64,000 bases of DNA from assembly GCA_030142905.1 (NCBI GenBank), contig JASJOG010000519.1, forward strand, positions 62,001 through 126,000, read 5' to 3'. This stretch comes from Heliopora coerulea. Its lineage: Eukaryota > Cnidaria > Anthozoa > Scleralcyonacea > Helioporidae. Under the pieces are notes generated by a model. It was not told the DNA's origin, made no database searches, and was given only the letters and a program-made list of their open reading frames with translations. This document shows, piece by piece, positions 1 through 10,059 of this stretch; the first letter of the stretch is position 1, and each line of letters begins with the position of its first letter. A program made the position numbers and the translations under genes.

Positions 1-1945
1 TATGGGATCCGTAAATTCAATATGCCCAAAAATCATCCAAAAATAATTAATAGCAGACAGTTTAGAAATTTCGATGGTAATGCTTTTAGATATGACTTAG
101 GTTTGGCTCCATGGCATAATATCATGCGATTGGATGACCCTAATGTTGCATGGAATGCCTGGAAAGCTATTTTTGTAAACATTGCAGATATACATGCCCC
201 GAGACGGAATAGGAAAATTAGGAATAAAAATTCACCTTGGTTAACTCGTAATTTGAAGAGGTTGATGTTTGAAAGGAATAAGCTAAAGAGAATTGCAGCT
301 AGATTTAAATCTGATGAAAATTGGGCAAGGTATAAAAGTGCTAGAAATAATGTTAACCAGTGCATCAAATCTGCCAAGATCTCATGCTACCAAAACTATT
401 TTAGAGATAACATTGGCGACATTAAAAACACCTGGAAAGGTGTGAATGAAATTATAGGCAAGGGCTCCAAAAATCGTGAAATATCTAATATCAAAATTGA
501 CGAAAGAGAATATGTCGATCGAAATGAAATCAGTGATGTTATTAATGAGCATTTCTGTAACATAGGTCCTAAATTAACAAAATCAACACCAAAATCGAAT
601 ACCACGTATCTTGATTATATTACTCAAACAGAAACTAGTTTTTCACTCAATGAGACAAACGATTCTGTGGTATATGAATGGATACAATCGCTCCCTGTCA
701 ACAAGGCTACTGGCCTTGATGAGATATCTTGTAGATTGCTGAAAAAAGCTGCTCAAATTGTTACTCCATCTCTAACTTATATTATTAATTTGTCATTCAA
801 ATGTGGAATCTTTTCCATCGAATGGAAAGCTGCAAAGGTGTTGCCTGTTTATAAGGAAGGAGCACAGTCAAATCCTGATAATTATCGACCAATATCTGTT
901 TTGCCAGTTATTAGTAAAATAATTGAAAAGATTGTATTTAATCAATTTTATGATTATCTGCTTAATAATAATTTACTGGCTAAAACACAGCACGGATTTA
1001 GACCAAAGCATTCTACATTGACAACTCTTCTTTTATCAACAAATCGTTAGTATCAAAATATTGATGAGGGCTTGCTAAATGGCGTTTTATTCTTGGATTT
1101 GAAAAAAGCCTTCGATACCGTTGATCATCATATACTTCTAGAAAAACTTAAATTGTATGGGGTTGATTCTAACTTACTTAAGTGGTTTAAATCTTATTTA
1201 TCCGATCGAAAGCAATGCACAAATGGAAATGGTACTTTTTCTCACTTCCTACCCCTTGTAAAAGGGGTTCCTCAGGGTTCAGTTTTGGGACCCCTATTAT
1301 TCTTAGTTTATATAAATGATCTTCCAACATGTGGGTGTGCATCATCTGTGATGATGTATGCAGATGACACGTGTTTGACGGCAACTGCTAATCAGAGACG
1401 TACCAATCAATTGGCAGTAAGTGTATATAAAGCAATGAATAATATTTTTCCTGAACAGCTCAATTCAATCTTTGAAGCTACCTCTCAAATACATTCATAT
1501 AATCTAAGGGGTAGCACCAGCAATATTTATATACCGAGGCCTAAAATAGAAGCTGGCAAGCGATCTTTTGGCTACCGAGAAGCTGTTTTGTGGAATGGGC
1601 TTCCGGAAATGGTGAGAAATAAGCCGACCGTTCGGACTTTTACAAACTCTTTATAGTTGCCAGTAGAACTGTATTGGCGATAGGACTGTCTTGTTTGTAG
1701 GAGATTTATAATATGTCTTAATAATAAGAATGATTTGTTTAATGATTATGATAAATATGTTATTGTTCATGGAAGAATGTTTGTGTATATATGTATGAAG
1801 TATTTGTTATTAGGCTTGTTTGGTTTTCTTTTAAATTGTATATAGTACACGGCTCATTTGAAGAGCATTTTTAATGAAATGATACTGTGTAATTTTTCTT
1901 AATTTTCTTAAATAAAGCATTTTTGATTGATTGATTGATTGATTG
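1..1945 (+). pseudogene. CR1/L2-like non-LTR retrotransposon, 5' part outside window, ORF2 broken
   Basis: Reverse-transcriptase ORF of a LINE-type element. In one frame from about position 22 the protein shows the linker before the RT, then RT blocks NYRPIS, QHGFRPKHST, LDLKKAFDTVDH, GVPQGSVLGPLLF and the catalytic YADD (about 1360-1370). A TAG at 1048-1050 interrupts the frame and the same frame resumes at once, so this is a single nonsense change. Just after YADD the reading jumps to the C-terminal end of such proteins (SYNLRG..., LWNGLPEMVR), so the RT thumb and part of the C-terminal domain are deleted. The 3' UTR ends with AATAAA (1911-1916) and a (TTGA)n tail, typical of CR1/L2-clade elements. 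The endonuclease would lie left of the window. The element is dead. Confidence 0.9.
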
Positions 1946-2074
1946 ACCGATCTTGACACGAGAACGGCACCGCCAAAGGTAAATATTATCTCGCGAGCTC
2001 GCTGTCTTCCAGTTTATCTCAGTTAACTAGCAGTTACTGAAAACTGAAATTGAATGGCAGATGATATTTTGAAA

Positions 2075-2729
2075 TGCAATGCTGATTTTCAAAGCCGCCC
2101 CTCAGGTCGCTTTAGCCAAAGAAACTTAGTTTGCCCTCGTTACCGCCGTGAGACAGAAGGCGGAAGATCATTTCATGTCTCAAGAGGAATATGAAAGCCC
2201 AGCAAAATATCCTTACGAAAGCCATCGAGTCGGACACAGAAGTAAAATCATAATATTTAATATAGTTCTATTAAACTTATTGAATAGAACTTTATTAATT
2301 AATAGAACTTTGTTAACTCTATGATTTTACTTCTGTGTCCGACTCGATGGCTTTCGTAAAGATATTTTGCTGGGCTTTGATATTCCTCTTGAGATTACGT
2401 TTTCCGCCTGGTCAATCCATAGCTGATGTTTTAAAGAAGCATTTCATGTCTCATCATGTAAACTTTGGAATTCTCTCCCATCGCAAATAAAAAGGGTAGA
2501 TCAGTCAGTCATGTCTTTTAAGAAGACACTTTTTAATTATTTCTTTGATAAATATCATGAAATAGATAGTTTTGTTGTATCATAGTTGCTTTAAATTCGT
2601 AATTTAGCTCTTTTTAGATTTTATTTGTATATTGGCTTTAATTTATTATTGAAGGGCCACTTGTTCTTCAGTTGAATAACTGTTTGGTGTTACCCTCGTT
2701 AAATAAAGTTGATTTGATTTGATTTGATA
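2075..2729 (+). pseudogene. Second non-LTR element, 5'-truncated 3' end, split by an insertion
   Basis: Read across the insertion at 2181-2451, the sequence encodes the C-terminal end of a CR1/L2-like ORF2: an arginine-rich stretch, RSFHVSSCKLWNSLP, then VDQSVMSFKKTLFNYFF and a stop. A short 3' UTR follows with AATAAA (2702-2707) and a tail of about three TTGAT repeats. The LWNSLP signature is shared with the first element at 1-1945, but the sequences differ and the tail unit is five bases rather than four, so this is another family. It is severely 5'-truncated, as is usual for LINEs. Confidence 0.75.
2181..2439 (+). mobile_element. Penelope-type foldback insertion with 12-bp target duplication
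   Basis: A 259-bp insertion flanked by the direct repeat CATTTCATGTCT (2169-2180 and 2440-2451). Removing it restores the reading frame of the surrounding non-LTR element, which proves that it is an insertion. It consists of 73-bp inverted arms (2179-2251 and 2321-2393) around an AT-rich loop, then a tail containing TTTCCGCCTGG. The same tail motif occurs at about 6539, 36510 and, reversed, 49869, the last being the 3' end of an RT-bearing Penelope-like element in this window. I infer a tiny Penelope-derived copy made of an inverted partial end plus a normal 3' end. Confidence 0.75.
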
Positions 2730-2737
2730 AACGAGTC

Positions 2738-3208
2738 GGGGTCTGGAGCGGGCAGCCAAAAACGCCTTCGTATCAGCTTCGTTTTTTGCCGTAGAATTAT
2801 CATTCAATGTAGTCCTATGTAATTAGTAAAAAGATCTTATATTAACTAGGGGGAACATTGTAGCTAAAGGGCGCTCTTCCTCAGGTGATAAATTGAAGGC
2901 TGCCATATTGGATAAAGTAGTAGGGGGTAACCAAAAAAAGCCCGGATGAAAAGTTCTGGGTCACGATCAAAGGGCACCTAACTTTCGTCTCTGGTTTCTT
3001 TTCTTGTTTGTTTGTTTTTAAAAAGATGGTGAAACAGTTCGGGCAAAAATAATAGCCGACCAATTACCAGAAAAATAGTCTTTCTGCTATACAGTTAACG
3101 AAAACAAACACGAAATAATTCCCTAAACATCAGCTGTTCGACCTCGAAGTTATCGAACAGAAGGAAAAAGGCCTGGAATAAAACAATTTGCCCTCCAATT
3201 TACTCAAA
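2738..3208. other. Intergenic and promoter region upstream of the first coiled-coil gene
   Basis: No gene is seen. The start codon at 3209 sits in AAAATGGCGGC, which resembles a YY1 site overlapping the initiator, as in many animal promoters. No TATA box was identified. Confidence 0.4.
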
Positions 3209-3628
3209 ATGGCGGCGTTCAATTGGTTACCAATTTTCAGCCCGTATACCCCCTTTATGATAGTTCTGTGTGATCCTTATAGTAATTCTCCCGTCGTTTT
3301 GTCTTCCCTCAAACCAATGCGGTCCGGTGTCAGCCGGCGTGCCTTGAACACAGGCCTTCGACGATCCCTCTCGGACTTCCAAACTTTGCCAAAGCATTAC
3401 CGAACATTTCTGACAAATGGCAGTCATGATGAAGACCATGAAACTGATGCGAATAGTCAAACGACCACATTGCCCAGGATTCACAAGCCGGCTGGTCCTA
3501 TCGACACGAACAGTTCCGAGGTCACATTACGGATCCCGAGACCACCGTCCTCGCCTACCAATCCCCTTTCGTATTACCCTAGTCGAAGTAACACGTTCAG
3601 CGGTGTTTCCCGACCACTGAGTTTGCAG
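3209..3628 (+). CDS. Exon 1 of an unknown coiled-coil gene
   Basis: This 140-codon open exon begins at an ATG inside a YY1-like ATGGCGGC context and ends in phase 0 at a donor (CAG|GTAGTG). The residues are gene-like: a hydrophobic start (NWLPIFSPYTPFMIVL), then an S/T/P-rich basic region with motifs RRSLSDFQ, LRIPRPPSSP and SNTFSGVSRPLSLQ. An upstream in-frame ATG at 3188 exists, but 3209 has the better context. The phase fits the coiled-coil exon at 9298, with a 5.7-kb intron packed with mobile elements between them. I do not recognise the family; the hydrophobic start could be a membrane anchor or simply a buried segment. Confidence 0.65.
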
Positions 3629-4313
3629 GTAGTGTATTACCGCTATATCGTTTCACTGTCAGCGTGAATGCCATGTTACGTAAAACGTAAAATCCTAGAA
3701 CGGAGCCTTTATGCAATATAAATACAGTAAGTGTTCAAATTTATTAGAACTCAGGGCGTTTAATTCTCTTTCACATTTACAGTAGGAGCGCTCATATGAG
3801 AAAAATTACAGTCAAACCTGTATTAAGCGGCCCTGCATTAAGCGGACACTTTGTAAAGTCCCGAATTGAATCTCATATAATTCCTATTAATGAAACCTCT
3901 ATCAAGCGGACACCTCTATTAAGCGGACGCGGACACATAAATTAGCAAATAAAGACACAAAAAACCTGTGTTAAACGGACAAAATTTTCCTAATTTTTCA
4001 TAATCTTTACAGACATAGTTTTCCTAATTTTTCATAATCTTTACAGACATCATAATCTTTACAGACATTAGTCACTATGTTAATGACGATATTTGTCAAT
4101 CGGTTCAAAGTCTATTTGTTAATTCGACTACATATTATTACACGTGCGTTAAGATAAGATTTTTACATCAAACAATAAAATTTTCTTCAGTTTACTTCTC
4201 AATGTCAAAGTTTTCCTTGGACAGTTTATTGGTCAACCATTCGCATGAAAACCGATCTTCTCGGAACTCGTATAAACAAGGAATTTCCAAGCCTTATCCA
4301 GCACCTCTATTTA

Positions 4314-4620
4314 TCCGTTTCCCTTTGATTATAACTTTGCAGTATTCGTTTGCCGTTTGAGAAACTTTGTGACCCACACTGCCATTAGTTTTGGAATGTG
4401 CCCAACAACCTCCATGTTAGCTGACACATTGTTAGGATGAGCGCATCCAGTTTTCATCTCACAAGACACAACTGTTGTTTTAACTACCGCAACATCATTT
4501 TCATCAGTTGTATTCTTAGGTTCACGTTTCAATTAATATTCCTCGTCGATTTTCGGATTCCAGATTTCCATGTATGCATGATACCCTCGTACGAATGATT
4601 TTACGACCACAATTTCAGAA
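4314..4620 (-). pseudogene. HIRAN-like domain fragment inside the Tigger-like element
   Basis: On the minus strand the translation reads GYHAYMEIWNPKIDEEY, a stop, then LKREPKNTTDENDVAVVK and later VVGHIPKLMAVWVTKFLKR. This matches the pattern of HIRAN-type domains found in many invertebrate proteins: (GYHxYxxIW, then REP.N..D..AVAV, then GH(I/V)P). It is interrupted by the stop and by an insertion between the two halves, so it is not functional. The call rests on motif recall, not a profile search. Confidence 0.55.
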
Positions 4621-4792
4621 GACATTATCTCGTTTGTAACATTCAGTGTTATTCGGCTAGTTATGGCGGCTGTTATTGCCTATAAGGCTCGTGTATCGTA
4701 TTACACATCTTGCGTCTTATTCCAACACCTTCATAAAACCTGTAGTCAACTTGATGCTCAAGTAATGACCTGACTTGCCCTGACTACGGTGT

Positions 4793-5101
4793 ATGGCTGG
4801 TGCAACTGCTTTTGAATCTGCTGGCGCGTGCTGGAATTGCAAACAAGAGACAAAGTATAGATGTCTGACGTGTGATGTTTCGACTTGCAATAAATCAGAC
4901 AATTGTTCTGTCTACGCATCAGAAGAGACACCTGGATGGAAAGCAGGTGCTTCTGTGGCTTATTGTATCACTTGCTATAAAAAGGAAAAACATTCCTGTG
5001 ATACTCTTAGAAAAGAATACATTGTTGATCGTACTGCTGCTGGTGGTAAGACCCAGCCCGTACCACGGGGGGAGGGGCCTGGTGATGAGAACCTCTGTTA
5101 A
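4793..5101 (+). pseudogene. Cysteine-rich zinc-finger-like fragment inside the Tigger-like element
   Basis: An ATG-started frame of about 80 meaningful residues has regularly spaced cysteines (CWNCKQETKYRCLTCDVSTC, then NCSVYASEE, then YCITCYKKEKHSC). This resembles the C-terminal Cys-rich module seen on some transposon-derived proteins. The frame runs into the element's own terminal repeats at its 3' end, so the C terminus is not native. It may be a remnant of the transposase gene of the parent element or a captured gene fragment. Confidence 0.45.
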
Positions 5102-5171
5102 GCGGACACCTCTATTAAGCGGACACTAGCCTGTTCCCCGAGGGTGTCCGCTTAATACAGGTTTGGCTGTA

Positions 5172-5956
5172 TAAAGTTTTTTCTGTGCAATAACATAAAC
5201 ACGAACATCAAACGAGAATTCCGGACAATTTCAACAGGCTATTTGAATCAACATAACATTGATACGAATATCAGTGTTTAAGGAAAAGTCATATTTCAGC
5301 AACTTAAATCCTCAGTAATTGTCTCATTCCATGTCAGTGTCTAGGTCAGAGCCTTCACCATTAACCACGTCAGGTGATGCCTCGTCAACATTTGAGTCAG
5401 TCATGATGTGCATTGCTTGCTGATTATATTAGCAAATAACTGTTTAAAAGCTCCCCAGGGCACTTGTTTTCTTTGTGGGTTTTTTTTTTTTTGTTTGTTT
5501 TTTTCATTTATTAAGGGGGTGCTTATTCGGACGGTGCGGTAATTCAGACCGGGGCAATATTCGAACATTTACGGTCTTCGAGAGTATTGAGATTGAGTGA
5601 ATTTGGTAATTCTGCAGTATACAGTTTTATTATTATATTTCTGATCTCGTTTTTCGGTACTTTCGCAAACTTGCGCATTCTGATTAGTTGCTGAACAGTC
5701 CGACATTTTACGTTATTGGACCAGTCTAATACGCTTTTTATATCCGGGCAGGTAAGTTATGGCGAAAACTTAATTTCAGTGAAATGTAAGGAGAATTAAG
5801 AATCTACCCTGAAAAATTCCAACTGTTTAAAAGTGTTGAAACTCCGGAGCCTTCCTCGTTTAAAGCTAATTTTATAAAACCAACTAACAGTAATATAAAA
5901 GGAGTGCTGCCTAGGCAGTTGTTTATCAAATGGAAACAGCCAAGGGGTTGTATACT
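5172..5956. other. Intron of the coiled-coil gene, no feature recognised
   Basis: AT-rich non-coding sequence with a short poly-T tract near 5478-5503. No coding segment, RNA gene or element end was identified. Confidence 0.5.
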
Positions 5957-5957
5957 G

Positions 5958-5998
<41 letters not shown>
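5957..5998. repeat. (TA)n microsatellite
   Basis: About 20 TA dinucleotides in a row. A second (TA)n run lies at about 6145-6168, immediately beside the Penelope foldback at 6170. TA runs are common targets of Penelope-like elements, so the association may not be chance. Confidence 0.9.
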
Positions 5999-6000
<2 letters not shown>

Positions 6001-6169
6001 GCACCTGAAGAGCTTTATAGCGAAAACGTTAGTGCAATAAATCATATCCAAAGCGAGTGGCTACGTCTATTTCTCTTTTCTTGTTGACAAATGCTATTTT
6101 ATTTATAATCAAATACTTGTGCTTTTAACGCAAAAAAATCCACTTATATATATATATATATATATATAT

Positions 6170-6560
6170 CGTTGCCTCGTGCAACATCTTCAGAGTGTAG
6201 GTTTACAGGGATGAGAAAAAAAACTATATATATGAATCTATAATTACATATTAGAATAATTAGACGGCTAACCAATAGAAAACTGGGTAACCAATAGAAA
6301 CCTGTCACGTCTCCCAGTTTTCTATTGGTTAGCCGTCTAATTATTCTAATATGTAATTATAGATTCATATATATAGTTTTTTTTCTCATCCCTGTAAACC
6401 TACACTCTGAAGATGTTGCACGAGGCAACGAAACGTCAGTAAATATGTTTTAAAACTTTTTGACTTGCCTATTTCACTATGGCGATACACCTAAGAATTC
6501 TGAGCTGGGCTCTGATCTTTTTGTTACGATTACGCTTTCCGCCCGGAAAATCAATAGCCA
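6170..6560 (+). mobile_element. Penelope-type terminal foldback
   Basis: Two nearly perfect inverted arms of about 117 bp (6170-6286 and 6313-6430) are followed by a 3' tail. The right arm ends in the hairpin CTGAAGA-T-GTTGC-ACGAG-GCAAC-GAAAC (6407-6432). The tail then reads AAACGTCAGTAAATATGTTTTAAAAC, nearly the same wording as the 3' end of the RT-bearing Penelope element at 52891 onward, and reaches the family motif TTTCCGCCCGG at about 6537. The left arm stops exactly at the hairpin, next to a (TA)n run. No coding sequence is included. Confidence 0.7.
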
Positions 6561-6636
6561 AGAATATATATATATAATCGAATGATTTATTGACGATTCT
6601 AAAAGTGCTCAATATCCTGGATGATAGAGCAAAATA

Positions 6637-6724
6637 AATAAAATGTTACTAAAGTATGTTCGTTGTTACTATTAGTTTCACGCCGTGAAATAGTAACAAC
6701 GAACATCCTTAAGTAACATTTTAT
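6637..6724. repeat. Short foldback with 40-bp arms
   Basis: The arms at 6637-6681 and 6684-6724 are inverted copies (AAAATGTTACT...GTTCGTTGTTACTAT) with almost no loop. It may be the ends of a small MITE or another Penelope-style inverted end. Confidence 0.7.
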
Positions 6725-6913
6725 CTATATATAGATACATATATATATACATATATAAGGTAATTGACATTTCGAGAAAAGCCCTTCGTCGGAGTGAAAC
6801 GTAAGTGAATGTTTAGCTGGTGGAAACGATAAACGATAAGTGAATGAATAAGTTCCCAGCGCAGCCTGGTGAATAATCAGACATAGTATGAAGCTACTCT
6901 GACTTACAAGTTT

Positions 6914-7320
6914 TTGAACGCAATTTGAAAAGCTACTGTTCATTACGCGACGTTTCGACACTAAGGTCTAGTGTCTTCTTCAGGGGCGATCCCTGTAAGG
7001 AAGATGTCCCTATTTATACCCTCACAAAATCACTGATAGCGTTATCCATTGACATGATGCAAACAGGCATTTGGTAATGGACTACCGTCGACGCGATTCA
7101 ATGAGGCAGGGGCGCTATTATTGTGCTAGTCGTGGTGAAGGTGGTCTACTATCAGATGCCTGTTTGCATCTTGTCAATGGATAACGTCATCAGTGGTTTT
7201 GTGAGTGTATAAATAAGGACATCTTCCTCACAGCGATCGCCAATGAAGAAGACATTAGACCAGAGTGTCGAAACGTTGGGTAATGAACAGTAGCTTTTTA
7301 AGTTGTATTCATAAACTTTT
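6914..7320. mobile_element. Penelope-like inverted end pair
   Basis: The left part (about 6914-7080) and the right part (about 7140-7320) are diverged inverted copies. Each carries a hairpin of the type CTGAAGA-A-GACACT...AGTGTC-GAAACGTC: minus strand at 6949-6983, plus strand with an altered first base at 7243-7276. The copies are older than the 6170 foldback, judging by mismatches. No RT is present. Confidence 0.6.
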
Positions 7321-7329
7321 AAGCCAAAG

Positions 7330-8024
7330 TAGCTTCATACTATGTCCGATTAGTGGATCTTTAACCGGTTGAAACAAGAAGACAAACGAACAAGTAACGG
7401 GGTAAGGTAAACAGCAACATCTCACCACGAAAACCCACTTAAAAGGGGAATGAAAACGGCCATATAATAAATCCCTTATTAGACCTTGTTCGCTTGGTCC
7501 GCCCAGAAAAGTATTTGTCGTCGGTTTACGTCTGTACGGAAAACTCAGGCAAATACTTTGACCTACGGACTTTGTAGTTGGTTAATAAATATTTAATAGC
7601 AAAAACGTAGTCAAAAGAAGGACACATTCTCAATATCGTATCTTTCTTTTTGAGCCACTTTGAAGTTAGTCGAGTTTCTGGACCATGCTTCGACTCATTT
7701 CAGCCTAGGGTAGCTCTAAATTGACCAAAAGACCTCGCTGAACGTTCAAAAATTTGCCAAATGTTTGTCTGACGAAGTTCATTGGATGAAAGTTTGCTTT
7801 CGGTGAAACATTTTCCCTACCTAGTGATTTGGTGGAAAGGTTTGTTGGTCTTTCTGCCTATTGTCTCTATTCGTATGTCTTTCTGTCGATCAGTCTGTGT
7901 CCCTACAAATGTACTTATATCTTCAGTTTGCTTGCCTCAATACTTCTCGGATTGCTTAAAGAGATTTCTTCGAAATTACGTTTCGGTGTCTTAAATCTAC
8001 ACCTGGTGGATTTCTATCTATTGC
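7330..8024. other. Intron of the coiled-coil gene, no feature recognised
   Basis: Two overlapping frames near 7782-8062 are open, but they lack splice context and gene-like composition. I see nothing convincing here. Confidence 0.4.
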
Positions 8025-9270
8025 TTTACGAAAATTTCACATATCATTTCACATGTGAATAACATATGGAATTGGAACATTTTCGCATATGAAATTTTCA
8101 TATCACGTAAGAAATAGAAACCTTTCCGCATATATATTTCAGAATCATCCTCAGGGTATTATGAAACGATAACTTCACAATTAACCTACACTGCCGAAGT
8201 CAACTGAAAAATGTTGACTCGAGCGGGATTTGAACTCGCACCTTCGGGATACCGGTCCGCCGCTCGAGTCAACATTTTTCAGTTGACTTCGGCAGTGTAG
8301 GTTAATTGTGAAGTTATCGTTTCATAATACCCTGAGGATGATTCTGAAATAGAATTGAAACACTGCACATCCATCCTCATGGATAGCGTTAAGTTGTCGC
8401 GAGAATATCTCGTGCACTTAAATTGGATAAAAACTCGCCTCCAATCCCTGTGGACTCGTTAGCTCAACAGGTAGAGCGGCGGACCGGTATCCGGAAGGTG
8501 CGAGTTCAAATCCCGCTCGAGTCAACATTTTTCAGTTGACTTCGGCAGTGTAGGTTCATTGTGAAGTTATCGTTTCCGCATATATCAAATACCTAAATCA
8601 CATGTGAAATGAACTAGTTGAAAATTTCACATGTAAAATCTTGGTTTACGGAACATGTTTCGCATATGAAATAGAACATTCACATATGAAAGTTAATTCC
8701 ACGTGTAAAATTTATTTTCATATGTGAAATTGTATGTGAAATATATGAGGGTGCGCTGTTGTTATGCTTTGTTGTCCAGTCGCTTTTCTCTATCTTCGTC
8801 GCCGCCTCTTAGACGTTTCTTTCATCTGGCAGTTTCGATTTCAAGTATTTTAATTTTCAATGGGAACTGGGTATTCTTGCAACTTGGAGAAATGCCTTCA
8901 TCTTTTTGTTGTACTTATCGTAAATTGGTTGCGACGTTTCGTGCCCTAGATTCAAGGATGTACATGCAAATCATAGGCCATAGGAAAATTTTGTAATTTC
9001 ACATGTGTAAAACGTATAGACCAGGGACATTTTCCCTTGTGAAACTTTCATTTTACGTATGGAATCGGAACGTTTTTCACATATGAAGTACCTAGTTCTC
9101 ATGCGAAATAGACTTGGTTCGAAATTTCATGTTTATAACATTGGTGAACAAAACGTGTATTTCACATATGAAGTAATGAATTCACATATGAAAATCAATC
9201 TCACGTAAGAAGTTTTCATTTTACCTATGGGACTGTAGTAAGTAAAATGCCATGTGAAATCTTAGTAAGG
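8025..9270. repeat. Field of TTTCACATATGAAA-like palindromes
   Basis: Apart from the SINE composite at 8136-8572, this stretch is peppered with variants of a 12-16 base palindrome (TTTCACATGTGAAA, TTTCGCATATGAAAT, TTCACATATGAA, TTTCATATGTGAAA). It occurs more than a dozen times on both sides of the SINE at irregular spacing. It ends just before the acceptor of the exon at 9298. Confidence 0.7.
8136..8572 (+). mobile_element. tRNA-derived SINE composite with inverted head and 13-bp target duplication
   Basis: It is flanked by the direct repeat TTTCCGCATATAT (8123-8135 and 8573-8585). The plus strand carries a tRNA-like head at about 8449-8525, with an A-box-like segment (TAGCTCAACAGG) and a B-box-like segment (GAGTTCAAATCCC), then a tail (TTTTTCAGTTGACTTCGGCA...). 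The left end is an inverted copy of the same tail plus tRNA 3' part, giving 90-bp perfect arms (8137-8226 and 8260-8349) with a 33-bp loop. There is no poly(A). The hairpin CTGAGGA-T-GATTCT-GAAAT-AGAATT-GAAAC lies at 8332-8361. Related copies occur at 31167 and, reversed, at about 45490, 54625, 58510 and 61370. Confidence 0.75.
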
Positions 9271-9297
9271 GTAATATCGATGACTCTTTTGACCCAG

Positions 9298-9483
9298 GGT
9301 GCTAACAAGCAAATCATTAAGTTGGAAAAAGAGAGACTTGAAAAGGAGATGAACGCGAAGCAAAAACAACAACAGGAGATGATTCATAAGCGTTTGGAGG
9401 AACAGAAACAGCAGTCAATAGAGGATGACATGTGGCTACAGGAAGAAGAAATGAAATCCAATTTCCCCGGGTCACCCCATCAA
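9298..9483 (+). CDS. Exon 2 of the unknown coiled-coil gene
   Basis: A 62-codon exon lies between a good acceptor (TTTTGACCCAG|GGT) and a good donor (CAA|GTAAGA), phase 0 at both ends. It encodes a typical coiled coil rich in E, K and Q (KLEKERLEKEMNAKQKQQQ, then MIHKRLEEQKQQSIEDD), followed by NFPGSPHQ. Its entry phase matches the exon ending at 3628. This is the most secure exon of the locus. The protein would be intracellular; no enzymatic motif is visible. Confidence 0.75.
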
Positions 9484-10059
9484 GTAAGACATCCTGATAT
9501 AGCTAGTTGAAAGGTTGATAACCGCCGTGAACACGTTTCACTCTGATGGAGGGTCTTTACTCGAAACGCCAGAATTCTTTGCGATCAGTTACGACTGTTA
9601 CCAACCTCTGAACTTTTTACCTTAACACCAGGGCTGATTCAGAATATTGAGAAAGGCAGGTCGCAAGTTGTTTTTTACAAATTCGTGCCACAATGTTGCG
9701 TTTGGGTGGAATAATTTTTATGGTACTGTCGTTTCCAGTGTTGTTTTAATTTGAATTTCTTCCACTCACTCTTTCTTTTCTTTGCTGTTTGCTCCAGTTC
9801 TTCCTTCTTGGCAGTCAACATGTTCGATGCTTGTGTTTTGTAGCCTAGCTTAAAAGTCGAATGGCAACTAATCGAAAAGGGGAGCGCGCGTCCTGCGCGC
9901 CCCCTCCTAAATCCGCCCTTAAACGTTGTCTGTGCATTATCCTAGTTTTACATCCTGATATAGCATTTTTTTTATCGTTGAGTAAATCAGATTTTTATGT
10001 TCTGAAACGATGCTTTTTGGTAGAACTCTGAGAAACTCTAACCCTAATCACTGCTTGCT

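Larger units (their letters stand above)
3809..5169. mobile_element. pogo/Tigger-like DNA element with captured protein fragments
   Basis: The left end CAGTCAAACCTGTATTAAGC is matched, reversed, by the right end (GCTTAATACAGGTTTGGCTG), and both ends abut TA dinucleotides (3807-3808 and 5170-5171). Tigger/pogo elements have this kind of end and duplicate TA. Sub-terminal runs of TTAAGCGGACA occur on both sides. No DDE transposase was seen, so it is non-autonomous. The interior carries two decayed coding fragments, listed separately, in opposite orientations. A short direct duplication (TTTTCCTAATTTTTCATAAT) lies at about 3984-4045. Confidence 0.8.

Noticed and set aside
6407..6437. Calling a functional hammerhead ribozyme
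   Set aside because: One extra base precedes stem II, and I could not find strands for stems I and III around any copy. Reported as hammerhead-like only.
8449..8525. Possible true tRNA gene
   Set aside because: A-box and B-box-like words are present, but the acceptor stem and anticodon arm are degenerate, and the segment is embedded in a repeated SINE with target duplications.
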